Assembly: GCA_039208045.1 (NCBI GenBank)
Contig: JBCCRH010000081.1
Coordinates: 1 to 16,288, forward strand
DNA length: 16,288 nt
Direction of reading: 5' to 3'
Origin: JBCCRH01 sp039208045
Lineage (GTDB): Bacteria; Bacteroidota; Bacteroidia; Chitinophagales; Saprospiraceae
Of this stretch, positions 1 to 7,376 are shown one piece after another. The notes under the pieces were generated by a model. The model searched no databases, had not been told where the DNA came from, and worked only from the letters and a program-made list of their open reading frames with translations. A program made the translations under genes and the position numbers. The first letter of the stretch is position 1, and every line of letters starts with the position of its first letter.

Positions 1-974
1 GGCGCATTATTTTCCAATACCTTTTTGGTACACATTAAACTTGTAATAGCAGTCAGCGTATAGCCATTCGGCGTACGCAGGCGCGCTTTGACAGTATCGC
101 CAGCCACATTGCGGACGCGCCCCCACACCAACCCATCCGACTCCGCCCGCAGTGCTGCCGACGGGCCAGGAGCTTGTTTATCAATTCGGCGCTTCGCCAT
201 ATTTTTCACTACGCTACTCTTGAGCGCCCAACTAAGGTACTTTTGGTATTTAATCGTCCAAAATTGCTTAGGCGGGTAGGCCATATAGGTTTCAATATTT
301 GGAATGCGCGTGGAATAATAGGCGGTGGACACATCGCCCCAAGGAATACTCACCACAAACCAAGAACGCTCATCGGTAAATGGCACTTGCAAGGTCTTAT
401 GCCCCAGCGGTACTTTTTTGAGCTTCCCATTTTCACGAACGGTGCTTAACTCTCCTAAGTTCTCCGCCATCGTTTTCGCAGTACCACGGGAAACCCCCGC
501 TTTACCCATTGCAGAAAAAGCCAATTGCAAGTGCGTAGCTGTAGGCATTTTCTCTTTTAAATAAAGAGCCAAACAGTCGGTAGGAACAACATCAAAGCCA
601 GCGCCCGGCAGAAGCATGATACCAGCTGCTTGGGCTTGCTTATCATAAGTTGCCGCTAGCTCAAATACTTCAATCTCTCCTGTAATATCAAGATAGTGGG
701 TCTTCGTGCGTAGGCAAGCCTCCAGCATTGGTTTTGCAGTATACTGAAAAGGCCCTGCCGCATGCAGCACTACCGAAAAGTCTGCCAAAAGCGCATCCAA
801 AGCACCCTGATCGGACAAATCACACACCCGATACGCGTAGCCTAAGCGTTCAGCCAAAGGTTTTAGCTTAGCTTCTGATCGCCCTGAAAGTACTGGCGTG
901 AGGCCATAATCGGCCGCCATTTCTGCAATCAAAGTGCCCGTATAACCATATGCTCCATAGAGTAAAAATTGCAT
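1..974 (-). CDS. Saccharopine dehydrogenase-like NAD(P)-binding oxidoreductase, 3' end cut by window edge
   Basis: The reading frame is open on the minus strand from an ATG at 974-972 to the left edge, giving 324 complete codons with no stop. The N-terminus carries a Rossmann dinucleotide motif (LLYGAYGYTGTLIAEMA, residues 4-20). Next come a VLSGR segment and AAGPF (about residues 73-77), then a YLDITGE segment, all typical of the saccharopine dehydrogenase / trans-acting enoyl reductase family. In that family the AGPF...YLDITGE core separates these oxidoreductases from true lysine-pathway saccharopine dehydrogenases, so I do not assign a lysine role. The substrate is unknown. No signal peptide is visible. 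It diverges from the short-chain dehydrogenase with a 121-nt gap. Family is well supported; function is open. Confidence 0.85.
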   Translation of the reverse strand, partial: MQFLLYGAYGYTGTLIAEMAADYGLTPVLSGRSEAKLKPLAERLGYAYRVCDLSDQGALDALLADFSVVLHAAGPFQYTAKPMLEACLRTKTHYLDITGEIEVFELAATYDKQAQAAGIMLLPGAGFDVVPTDCLALYLKEKMPTATHLQLAFSAMGKAGVSRGTAKTMAENLGELSTVRENGKLKKVPLGHKTLQVPFTDERSWFVVSIPWGDVSTAYYSTRIPNIETYMAYPPKQFWTIKYQKYLSWALKSSVVKNMAKRRIDKQAPGPSAALRAESDGLVWGRVRNVAGDTVKARLRTPNGYTLTAITSLMCTKKVLENNA

Positions 975-985
975 CTATCTCCACT

Positions 986-1017
986 TTTTAGTTTGGATTT
1001 AAGGTACAATATTTTTG
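986..1017 (+). promoter_or_regulatory. Predicted Bacteroidota-type promoter of the SDR gene
   Basis: A -7 box TATTTTTG at 1010-1017 matches the Bacteroidota consensus TAnnTTTG exactly. A TTTT at 986-989 sits 20 nt upstream, against the consensus -33 box TTTG. Transcription would start near 1021, leaving about 75 nt before the ATG at 1096. Confidence 0.5.
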
Positions 1018-1095
1018 GAGAATGCCTCCCAAATCGGAAGCAATCCCAGAGAAAACATTATTTTGGAACTTTATTTGACCGCTAAATTATTTTCC

Positions 1096-1959
1096 ATGCT
1101 TCAATTGACACAGCGATACCCCAAGAAACGCGCATTCATCACCGGAGGTGGTTCTGGCTTAGGCAAAGCGTTCAGCCTTCAGCTCGCCGAAGATGGCTGG
1201 ACGATCGGTATTTGTGATATTAATAAAAAAGGCATGGAGCAAACAGCCAATGCAGTAAAGGCGCTAGGTGGAAAAGCCTTCACCTATCGACTCGATGTAA
1301 GCGATGAAAAAGCCTACCAGAAAGTAGCCGAAGCCTTCCTCGATGATGCCGACGGCATAGACTTACTCATCAATAATGCCGGAGTCGGCGATGGCGGTTC
1401 CTTCCACACCTACCCGCTCGAAAACTGGCACTGGCTCATGGGCATCAACTTTAATGGGGTACTCTATGGCTGCTACTTTTTCGTTCCCTACATGCGGCAG
1501 CAAAAAAATGGCCACATCATCAATATCGCCAGCATGGCTGGCATCGCTAACGCCCCGTCCACTGCTCCTTACAATGTAAGCAAGGCCGCAGTAATTTCCC
1601 TTTCAGAAACCCTCTTCTACGAACTCCATCCTCACAACGTAAAAGTCTCCAGTGTAGAACCTACCTTTTTTAAGACCAACGTCCTTCAGCATGCACGCGG
1701 CCCCAAAGCCACCCAAGCGATGGCCCAGCGCATGATCGACCGCTCCGACCTAGAAGTAGAACCCGTCGCCCAAGAAATTTTAGCGAAAGCGGGCCAAGAA
1801 CAACTCCACATCATCCTCCCCAAAAGCGCCCGCCAACAAGCCTGGATGAAGCGCTTTTTCCCAAAAGTCTTCCAAGGTCGCATCCTGAAAATGGTCTACA
1901 AAATGCGGGAAAAGCTGAGAACGGAAGGCACGGCAGAGCTGGGGAAGAATCAGTTTTAG
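1096..1959 (+). CDS. Short-chain dehydrogenase/reductase (SDR), classical type
   Basis: This 287-residue protein shows the full classical SDR set. The cofactor loop TGGGSGLG is at residues 16-23, NNAG at 93-96, the catalytic serine in INIASMAG (Ser146), and the catalytic pair Y-x-x-x-K in YNVSK (Tyr159, Lys163). A C-terminal SVEPTFFKTNV segment matches the usual substrate-side loop. SDR enzymes of this size reduce ketones or oxidise alcohols with NAD(P)(H) in the cytoplasm; the substrate cannot be read from the sequence. I chose the ATG at 1096 because a TTG at 1015 would add 27 residues with no family match and would begin inside the predicted -7 box. It diverges from the saccharopine-dehydrogenase-like gene, and the two may act in the same lipid or aldehyde metabolism, but that is only inferred from position. 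Confidence 0.9.
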   Translation: MLQLTQRYPKKRAFITGGGSGLGKAFSLQLAEDGWTIGICDINKKGMEQTANAVKALGGKAFTYRLDVSDEKAYQKVAEAFLDDADGIDLLINNAGVGDGGSFHTYPLENWHWLMGINFNGVLYGCYFFVPYMRQQKNGHIINIASMAGIANAPSTAPYNVSKAAVISLSETLFYELHPHNVKVSSVEPTFFKTNVLQHARGPKATQAMAQRMIDRSDLEVEPVAQEILAKAGQEQLHIILPKSARQQAWMKRFFPKVFQGRILKMVYKMREKLRTEGTAELGKNQF

Positions 1960-2024
1960 GGGAACTATCCCATATTTAAAGCAGTTTTATTCTATATATT
2001 CCTTAATCTGTCAATCCATTTTTT

Positions 2025-2240
2025 ATGACCATGCAAAGCTTGAAAACAGAAGTAAGTAAGCTAACCAAGCTGGAACAAACAGAGCTCATTCATTACTTGG
2101 TTGAGCTAGTTGCTAGTGAAAGCATGGACTTATCTGATGAACTAAAAGAGGAGCTGGACAAAAGAGCCCAAGCACTTGCTGACCAAACCTCTATTGGCCG
2201 CCCAGCAAGAGAAGTACTGAAGAAATACTATAGCGAGTAA
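2025..2240 (+). CDS. Putative antitoxin of a RelE/ParE-type toxin-antitoxin pair
   Basis: This 71-residue, acidic, probably all-helical protein begins MTMQSLKTEV and contains LTKLEQTELIHYLVEL followed by an ELKEELDKRAQ helix. That layout resembles the 'addiction module component' antitoxin family (TIGR02574 / PF09720), whose members neutralise a neighbouring RelE/ParE toxin. Its stop codon overlaps the start of the next gene as TAATG, so the two are translationally coupled. A second ATG two codons in (2031) is an equally possible start. Family assignment rests on size, helix pattern and the partner gene rather than on a strict motif. I see no clear TAnnTTTG promoter upstream; the module may rely on a divergent consensus. 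Confidence 0.75.
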   Translation: MTMQSLKTEVSKLTKLEQTELIHYLVELVASESMDLSDELKEELDKRAQALADQTSIGRPAREVLKKYYSE

Positions 2241-2542
2241 TGCCAAAGTATGAATTAATCTTGCAGCCCGAGGCAGAGTTAGACCTAGATGAAGCGTATG
2301 AATACCTAAACAGTCAACGCAACAACCTAGGGTTCGACCTATTAGAAGAATTATCTGATCTCTTTGAAATGCTTAAAGAAAATCCATTCCTCTTTCAGAG
2401 AGTCCACAGGGACACGAGAAGGGCTATCACGAAAAAACTCAAATTCAATATTTTTTATAAGGTACTGGATGATACTATTTTCATTTTAGCTATCCTTCAT
2501 GGCAGTCAAAACCCGAATAAATGGAAAGACAGAAGAGTCTGA
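2240..2542 (+). CDS. RelE/ParE-family toxin
   Basis: This 100-residue protein has the compact RelE/ParE fold signature. A first strand (YELILQPEAELDLDEAYEYL) is followed by two helices around FDLLEELSDLFEMLKENP. The core strands then run RRAITKKLKFNIFYKVLDDTIFILAILHG, ending in the HGSQNPNKW tail common in type II toxins that are mRNA interferases or gyrase inhibitors. Which of the two it is cannot be decided here: ParE-like members often have this 'I-Y-Y/F-K-V ... V-L-A-I-L-H' core. It overlaps the antitoxin stop by one base, the usual antitoxin-first order. The gene faces sufS, with a palindrome in the 131-nt gap. Confidence 0.88.
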   Translation: MPKYELILQPEAELDLDEAYEYLNSQRNNLGFDLLEELSDLFEMLKENPFLFQRVHRDTRRAITKKLKFNIFYKVLDDTIFILAILHGSQNPNKWKDRRV

Positions 2543-2673
2543 AAGAGTGCGGGCCAAGCCTAGCGAGAAAAGCCTGACACGCGCTCAGAAGCTTTCCAAA
2601 ATCGCACCTTGCACGCGCACAGCGGATTTGGAATCCGCTGTAGATTCCTAGTTTTCTTAATGATGACAAAAAT
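2543..2673. repeat. REP-like palindrome between convergent genes
   Basis: The gap between the toxin and sufS ends contains a perfect 9-bp inverted repeat, CAGCGGATT at 2620-2628 and AATCCGCTG at 2632-2640, with a TGG loop. It has no strong T-tract on either side, so it is a weak intrinsic terminator. It resembles the GGATT-TGC-AATCC palindrome in the argB-argE gap (14603-14615), which suggests a dispersed extragenic palindromic element. It may also act as a bidirectional transcription end. Confidence 0.55.
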
Positions 2674-3879
2674 TCATCCCCCAAACACACCCCGCACCTG
2701 CCACAGCGCCTCCACCAGCACGTCCACCTCCTCCATCGTATTATAAATCGAAAACGACGCCCGCGCGCTGGCTGGGATTTGGTAAAAGTCCATCAGCGGT
2801 TGGGTGCAATGATGGCCCGCCCGCAGAGCCACGCCATACTCGTTGACAATCGTCGCAATATCGTGCGGATGGGCATGTTGCATGGTGAAAGAGAAAATAG
2901 GTGCCCGATGGGCTGCCTGCCCGGTGAGGGTCAAGCCAGGAAACTGTTCCAATTGACTTTTGGCGTAAGCCGTAAGCTGCTGCAAATGCATGGCGATGGC
3001 GCTGCTATCCAAAGAGCGGATGTAGTCGATTGCAGCGGCTAAACCAATCGCGCCCACAATGTTGGGTGTGCCGGCCTCTAAGCGGTAGGGCAAGGGCGCA
3101 AAAGTGGATTCCTCAAAACTCACCGAACGGATCATATCCCCTCCAAACTGATAGGGCGGTAAAGCCTCCAAGCGCTCCTTTTTGCCGTAGAGCACGCCAA
3201 TACCAGTAGGGCCAAATAGCTTATGCCCAGAGAACACCAAAAAGTCGCAGTCCAAAGCTTGTACATCCAATTGCCCACTGGCAGCACTTTGAGCGGCGTC
3301 CACGAGGACGGGTATATTTTTCGCTTTCGCTAAATGGATCAACTGCTTGATGGGATTGATCGTACCCAGCGTGTTGGAAATATGCACAAAGGCGAACAAG
3401 CGAGTACGCTCATTGAGTAAGGTGTCAAGTTCTTCTAAGATGAGTTCGCCTGCGGGGTTGATGGGGAGTACTTGGAGCTTCGCCCCTGCTTTTTGGCAAA
3501 CTTGCTGCCAGGGAATAAGGTTAGCGTGATGCTCCATCGCGGTGATGAGCACTTCGTCGCCAGGCTGTAGCTCGGATTGCAAGCCTGCAGCCACTAGGTT
3601 GATGCTTTCGGTAGCCCCTCTAGTGAAAATGACTTCTTCCGAATGTCGAGCATTCAAAAATTGCCGCACTACCTCCCGCGCCCCTTCGTACTGGCTCGTC
3701 GCCTGCACGGCTAAATAGTGCACACCACGGTGTACATTAGCATTATACTTCTCATAAAACTGTGCCATTTGTTGGACCACTATACGCGGCTTCTGCGTGG
3801 TGGCGGCACTGTCTAAATAGACCAATGGTTTGCCATTGGGAAGGACTTGCTCAAATATGGGAAAATCTGCTTGCTGCAC
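2674..3879 (-). CDS. sufS: SufS-type cysteine desulfurase
   Basis: This 401-residue pyridoxal-phosphate enzyme removes sulfur from cysteine for iron-sulfur cluster assembly. Motifs match class II desulfurases (SufS/CsdA): LDSAATTQKP at 22-31, AMEHHANLIPW at 114-124 (His117 stacks on the cofactor in the family), VDAAQS at 193-198, the PLP lysine in FSGHKLFGPTG (Lys220), and the persulfide cysteine in RAGHHCTQP (Cys358). The start is awkward. The only start codon in this frame is GTG at 3879-3877, which drops roughly ten N-terminal residues usual in the family. An ATG at 3908-3906 in the neighbouring frame encodes MVLKKQSIQK, which would fit as the missing N-terminus if one base were added near 3880. 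No suf operon partners are adjacent. Enzyme identity is secure; the start is not. Confidence 0.93.
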   Translation of the reverse strand: MQQADFPIFEQVLPNGKPLVYLDSAATTQKPRIVVQQMAQFYEKYNANVHRGVHYLAVQATSQYEGAREVVRQFLNARHSEEVIFTRGATESINLVAAGLQSELQPGDEVLITAMEHHANLIPWQQVCQKAGAKLQVLPINPAGELILEELDTLLNERTRLFAFVHISNTLGTINPIKQLIHLAKAKNIPVLVDAAQSAASGQLDVQALDCDFLVFSGHKLFGPTGIGVLYGKKERLEALPPYQFGGDMIRSVSFEESTFAPLPYRLEAGTPNIVGAIGLAAAIDYIRSLDSSAIAMHLQQLTAYAKSQLEQFPGLTLTGQAAHRAPIFSFTMQHAHPHDIATIVNEYGVALRAGHHCTQPLMDFYQIPASARASFSIYNTMEEVDVLVEALWQVRGVFGG

Positions 3880-3947
3880 TTTTGTATGCTTTGCTTTTTT
3901 AGTACCATTGTATGGTAATGGTGAATACTAACAATACCAAGATTTCT

Positions 3948-5144
3948 ATGATTAGTTCTGAGGATGCTACTAAAATTGTACTGGAAAATACTCTTCAACT
4001 TACAACGGAGCGTGTGCCACTTGCTCATGCGCTAGGGCGCCTACTGGCGGAAGACTTGATAGCTGACCGCGATTTCCCACCCTACGATCGAGTGGCGATG
4101 GATGGTATTGCTATCCAATATACTGCTTTCGCAAAAGGGCAACGACAATTTCCAGTAGAAGGCGTTGCGGCAGCGGGAAGTCCACAAAAAGTGCTACAAT
4201 CTGCTGAGAGTTGCATGGAAATCATGACGGGTGCGGTGCTTTGTAAGGGAGCAGATACCATTATCCGTTATGAAGATGTGTCTATTGAAGATGGAATAGC
4301 GACTATCACGGTAGAGGAAATCAAGCAAGGGCAGAATGTCCATAATAAAGGACTTGACCGCAAAGCAGGAAGCATCATTATTTCGAAAGGAAATACCATT
4401 ACACCGGCAGAAATTGGAGTGGCAGCCACCGTTGGGAAACCTGAGTTGGTAGTCAAGGCTTTGCCCTCTGTCGTTATTCTTTCCAGTGGCGATGAGTTAG
4501 TAGAAATCAACCAGACACCCCTCCCCCACCAAATTCGCAAGTCCAATGTCTACTCCATTCAAGCCATCCTCCAAGGCTGGGGCATCGCAGCAGATACGGC
4601 CCACTTGATCGACGATCAAGTCCAAATTGAGCAACAGCTTCAGGAATTGGTTGCCAATTATGATATTTTGGTAATGAGTGGCGGCGTTTCGAAAGGCAAA
4701 TACGACTTCATCCCAGCAGCTTTGGAAAAGGTGGGTATCCAAAAGCTATTTCACCGCGTGCGCCAGCGCCCGGGCAAACCCTTTTGGTTTGGGAAAGGCG
4801 AACGAGGTACCGTGGTATTTGCCTTACCAGGTAATCCTGTCTCTTCTTTTATGTGTACCATGCGCTACCTGCAAGCTTTCCTTCGGAAAAGCCAAGGGCT
4901 AGCGCCATTTGCAGAAAAGCACGCCATCCTTACAGAAAACGTGCTTTTCAAGCCGGACCTAACTTACTTTATGCAAGTGAAATTATCGTATACCAAAGAG
5001 GGAACACTCCTTGCTAGCCCTACGCACGGCTACGGCTCTGGCGACCTCGCTAATCTCACGCAAACGGACGCATTTATGGAGTTACCCACTGGACAGCAGG
5101 AGTTTAAAAAAGGTAGTATTTACCCCATTTTTCCTTACCGATAG
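3948..5144 (+). CDS. moeA: Molybdopterin molybdenumtransferase MoeA
   Basis: MoeA inserts molybdate into adenylated molybdopterin, the last step of molybdenum cofactor synthesis. Seen here, counting from the ATG at 3948: DFPPYDRVAMDG (42-53), MTGAVLCKGADTIIRYED (93-110), SSGDEL (179-184), the MoCF-domain loop MSGGVSKGKYDF (243-254), RPGKPFWFG (274-282) and ALPGNPVSSF (292-301). These cover all MoeA domains, and the length of 398 residues is normal. I prefer 3948 because homologs usually begin MISxxEA, as here. An in-frame ATG at 3912 would add 12 polar residues and leave only 32 nt to the divergent sufS. No other molybdenum-cofactor genes are in view. It is convergent with the DUF697 gene, with an 11-nt gap. 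Confidence 0.95.
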   Translation: MISSEDATKIVLENTLQLTTERVPLAHALGRLLAEDLIADRDFPPYDRVAMDGIAIQYTAFAKGQRQFPVEGVAAAGSPQKVLQSAESCMEIMTGAVLCKGADTIIRYEDVSIEDGIATITVEEIKQGQNVHNKGLDRKAGSIIISKGNTITPAEIGVAATVGKPELVVKALPSVVILSSGDELVEINQTPLPHQIRKSNVYSIQAILQGWGIAADTAHLIDDQVQIEQQLQELVANYDILVMSGGVSKGKYDFIPAALEKVGIQKLFHRVRQRPGKPFWFGKGERGTVVFALPGNPVSSFMCTMRYLQAFLRKSQGLAPFAEKHAILTENVLFKPDLTYFMQVKLSYTKEGTLLASPTHGYGSGDLANLTQTDAFMELPTGQQEFKKGSIYPIFPYR

Positions 5145-5155
5145 CTTATGCTCCC

Positions 5156-5776
5156 TTACATACGATCTAAAATATCCTGCTTCTTCGTTTTATAATCCTC
5201 TTCAGAAATCAGCCCTTTCTCTAATAACTTGGCTAATTGTTCCAATTGCCCCTCCACATCTTGCGCTTGTTCCGCTTCTAGCTGCTCAGCCATCGCTTTT
5301 CCTTCGTCTAGCTCCTCTTCAAACTGCTTTTTCGCTGCTGCCACATCTATATCTTCCAGGTTCTCAGACTCTCGGAGGTAGTTTACAAATACCTTACCCA
5401 AGGCGTAAGTAGTAGCTCCTGCTGTTACAGCCATTGAGACCCCTCCTAAGATAGATCCAAATACAGGAATCGCCTTAAAGATACTTGCCCAATACCGCGC
5501 CAATGCCGCCCCGCCAATAGCGGATAGGATAGACTTCCCTTTTAGCTCTGAGTAAGGCACGCCATAACATTTGCATAGCTCTTTGAGCATATCGAGCTGG
5601 ATGAGCGTCACCCCAGCAATATCCAAAAGTGGTACTGGAACCAAGCCCACGCCCATGGCCCAATACATATTCTTTTTGACAATGGCCGCAGCTTTTTGCT
5701 CCCGTGGCCCCAGCGGCTCTTGGTCCCAGTTTTGAAATAACTTTTTCCAGTCGTTTAATTCCTTTTGCGTAATCAT
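5156..5776 (-). CDS. DUF697-like membrane protein with C-terminal SHOCT domain
   Basis: This 206-residue protein has two recognisable parts. Residues about 28-135 resemble DUF697: an IVKKNMYWAMGVGLVPVPLLDIAGVTLIQLDMLKELC stretch (32-68), then a glycine/alanine-rich hydrophobic segment (84-128) able to cross or dip into the membrane. A charged linker rich in Glu/Ala (136-175, probably helical) follows. The last 30 residues fit a SHOCT domain, a short C-terminal helix pair seen at the ends of many membrane and lipid-binding proteins (LEQLAKLLEKGLISEEDY). The molecular role is unknown; DUF697 proteins are often linked to envelope or GTPase-associated functions. It lies 32 nt downstream of the LytTR gene on the same strand, so the two are probably co-transcribed. 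Confidence 0.8.
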   Translation of the reverse strand: MITQKELNDWKKLFQNWDQEPLGPREQKAAAIVKKNMYWAMGVGLVPVPLLDIAGVTLIQLDMLKELCKCYGVPYSELKGKSILSAIGGAALARYWASIFKAIPVFGSILGGVSMAVTAGATTYALGKVFVNYLRESENLEDIDVAAAKKQFEEELDEGKAMAEQLEAEQAQDVEGQLEQLAKLLEKGLISEEDYKTKKQDILDRM

Positions 5777-5808
5777 AAATAAGTTTTGATAACTATGTAA
5801 ATGGTGAT

Positions 5809-6345
5809 TTATCGGCCAATGATACTACAGGTTTTATAGAGCAACTGCTCTACTTCGCGCACCTTATCTCTGGATACCGTGCTCACAAAATCTTCTTCCA
5901 GCTTCAATATGCGATCACAGGAATTGAAGGTCTGTGTGTAGCGCAAGTTGACAATTTCTTGGCGATTGGCACGGTATAGATAATAATAACTCCGGTTTGC
6001 CTGTTTAATATCCTGCTCAATCGTTCGGAGATTTTCTTTTACGTACGTGCCTTTCCCCCGATAATCGTACACCACACTTTGCTTATTGTAGGATTTCACC
6101 ATAATGATTTCATCCAGCAGAAAGCATGCGGGTTGCTCCTTTTGGGGGTGCGCAAAGCATACTTTAGAAGCAGCTTGCTCAAAGGCGTTGCTTCGCTGGC
6201 ATTCGATGATACAGGGCTTTTTGGCGCTTGTAATATCCATAGATGATGCCAAATAGGTCTTTGCCAAGGCTCCCACCAATAGCAGTGCTCCGATACGCAT
6301 CATCCAAACACTGGCTTTTCGCCAAAAGGAGAAAGTAGGTGTCAT
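5809..6345 (-). CDS. Membrane-anchored LytTR-domain protein
   Basis: This 178-residue protein starts at the ATG at 6345-6343. Residues about 13-33 form a hydrophobic segment (WMMRIGALLLVGALAKTYLA). A short region with cysteines at 45, 49, 63 and 74 follows. Residues about 74-170 look like a LytTR DNA-binding domain: LDEIIMVKSYNK, then GTYVKENLRTIEQDI, then the hallmark YRANRQEIVNL (124-134) and TVSRDKVREVEQLL (156-169). LytTR domains bind promoter DNA in the cytoplasm. I chose this start because a TAnnTTTG promoter lies 22-29 nt upstream. An in-frame ATG at 6483 would add a second hydrophobic segment and give 224 residues. There is no receiver domain, so it is not a canonical response regulator. 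It probably forms an operon with the DUF697 gene. Confidence 0.75.
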   Translation of the reverse strand: MTPTFSFWRKASVWMMRIGALLLVGALAKTYLASSMDITSAKKPCIIECQRSNAFEQAASKVCFAHPQKEQPACFLLDEIIMVKSYNKQSVVYDYRGKGTYVKENLRTIEQDIKQANRSYYYLYRANRQEIVNLRYTQTFNSCDRILKLEEDFVSTVSRDKVREVEQLLYKTCSIIGR

Positions 6346-6366
6346 AAGCTGAGTATTTGTACTGTA

Positions 6367-6398
6367 CAAAGGTAGAGGGGAAAAAATAGGGATGCAAT
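6367..6398 (-). promoter_or_regulatory. Predicted promoter of the LytTR-DUF697 pair
   Basis: Read on the minus strand, TACCTTTG at 6374-6367 matches TAnnTTTG exactly. ATTG at 6398-6395 lies 20 nt upstream, one mismatch from the TTTG -33 box. Transcription would begin near 6363, leaving under 20 nt before the ATG at 6345. This supports the shorter form of the LytTR protein. Confidence 0.55.
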
Positions 6399-6503
6399 AG
6401 TTTAGCCCGAACCGTATGACAAAAGCACTACCACAAAATAATATTCCAAAACAACCCATTAAAAGTGCCGTATTCAAAATCAAAAACTAAATCGTACTTT
6501 TTT

Positions 6504-6535
6504 GTTGCAGGAAAACATGGAGAAAACTATTTTTG
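6504..6535 (+). promoter_or_regulatory. Predicted promoter of the TraR/DksA gene
   Basis: TATTTTTG at 6528-6535 matches TAnnTTTG exactly, with GTTG at 6504-6507 exactly 20 nt upstream. Transcription would begin near 6539 and leave a leader of about 110 nt. That leader contains a perfect 7-bp hairpin, TATTCTT-CGAA-AAGAATA, at 6580-6597. Confidence 0.55.
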
Positions 6536-6579
6536 CCCCATCTTTTAAGAATCTCCAAACAAAAATGTACTGTTTCGTG

Positions 6580-6597
6580 TATTCTTCGAAAAGAATA
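6580..6597 (+). other. Hairpin in the TraR/DksA leader
   Basis: TATTCTT (6580-6586) pairs perfectly with AAGAATA (6591-6597) across a CGAA loop, 53 nt upstream of the start codon. No T-tract follows, so it is not a terminator. The role is unknown; mRNA stability or regulator binding is possible. Confidence 0.4.
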
Positions 6598-6649
6598 TTG
6601 GGTTCTTTTAAGATTTTTAGAACAATTGATTTCATAAACTGAATATTTT

Positions 6650-7105
6650 ATGGCTAAATCAAATCAAACGGTTAAGTATTCCGACGCTGAGTTAGCTGAA
6701 TTCAAGGCCCTTATCGATAAAAAGATCGCTAAAACAGAAGTGCAGCTCAGCCAATTAGAGGAAGAAATCCGCGAAACCACTGAAAACACCAGCGATGATC
6801 ATGGTGGTGACTGGGTAGATGATAGCAGCAACAATAGTAATATTGAAATGCTCAATAACATGGCCATCCGCCAGCGCAAGCATTTGGTCGATTTGAGAAA
6901 TGCCCTACTTCGCATCGGTAATAAGACCTATGGTATTTGTGTAGTTACTGGAAAACTGATCGATAAAAAACGGCTCATGGCGGTACCTACTACTACCAAA
7001 AGCTTAGCAGCCAAAAACTCGCAAAAGGCAGCTGAAAATGATCGCAAACGCTTTCGTCTCAACAGCAAGCCCTACATTAAGCAAGACTCTAAAAAAAAAG
7101 GGTAA
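6650..7105 (+). CDS. TraR/DksA-family regulator, zinc-less type (conceptual C-terminus out of frame)
   Basis: This 151-residue protein has a coiled-coil N-terminal half (residues about 12-90, including IDKKIAKTEVQLSQLEEEI) and an acidic DDHGGDWVDD turn. A globular C-terminal module follows: NKTYGICVVTGKLIDKKRLMAVPTTTKS (91-118). The latter matches the DksA/TraR zinc finger, except that only one of the four zinc cysteines remains (Cys97), as is common in Bacteroidota. The family binds the RNA polymerase secondary channel and alters initiation, often with ppGpp. The frame ends at TAA 7103-7105, right after nine A residues (7091-7099). A highly acidic tail, typical of my recollection of relatives, lies in the -1 frame to 7311. 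The product is therefore probably 220 residues when the shift occurs. It has its own promoter and terminator. Confidence 0.88.
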   Translation: MAKSNQTVKYSDAELAEFKALIDKKIAKTEVQLSQLEEEIRETTENTSDDHGGDWVDDSSNNSNIEMLNNMAIRQRKHLVDLRNALLRIGNKTYGICVVTGKLIDKKRLMAVPTTTKSLAAKNSQKAAENDRKRFRLNSKPYIKQDSKKKG

Positions 7106-7311
7106 CTAAAGTCGTCCAGAAAAAGAAAAGTGATCCGATCGATCCACTCGTAGAAGAAGAAGAGGAGGATCTAACACTAGACGATGCTGTCACTACCGTT
7201 AGTATTGATGAATTAGATACCGATATAGCAGATTTAGATTTAGGCGACGACGAAGATGACCAACTAGATGATGCTGGAGATACGGTATTTGATAAAAAAG
7301 ACGAAGATTAA
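7091..7311 (+). other. Acidic tail of the TraR/DksA gene in the -1 frame after an A9 run
   Basis: In the -1 frame a stop (TAA 7090-7092) directly precedes the A-run. The frame is then open to TAA 7309-7311. It has no ATG, GTG or TTG in frame, so it cannot start on its own. It encodes RVTKVVQKKK followed by an acidic stretch, with about 28 Asp/Glu in the final 66 residues (for example LVEEEEEDL, DLDLGDDEDD). A one-base slip on the A-run would join it to the TraR/DksA body. This could be programmed frameshifting, transcriptional slippage, or an error of one base in the sequence. Confidence 0.7.
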
Positions 7312-7335
7312 CCTGCCTTCACATATAGCTAAAAT

Positions 7336-7376
7336 AAACTGTCGACGGGCGTGTCCTGCTCGGCAGTTTGCTTTTT
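7336..7376 (+). terminator. Intrinsic terminator after the TraR/DksA tail
   Basis: AAACTGTCGA (7336-7345) pairs with TCGGCAGTTT (7360-7369) in a 10-bp stem with one G-U pair. GCTTTTT follows. Its place 25 nt after the stop of the -1-frame tail, not of the shorter ORF, supports the gene really ending at 7311. Confidence 0.75.

Noticed and set aside
1015..1095. TTG start for the SDR gene
   Set aside because: The extra 27 residues match nothing in the family, and the start would fall inside the predicted -7 box.
2490..2690. Minus-strand ORF across the toxin-sufS gap
   Set aside because: It runs antisense through the toxin end and the palindrome, with no family resemblance; a shadow frame.
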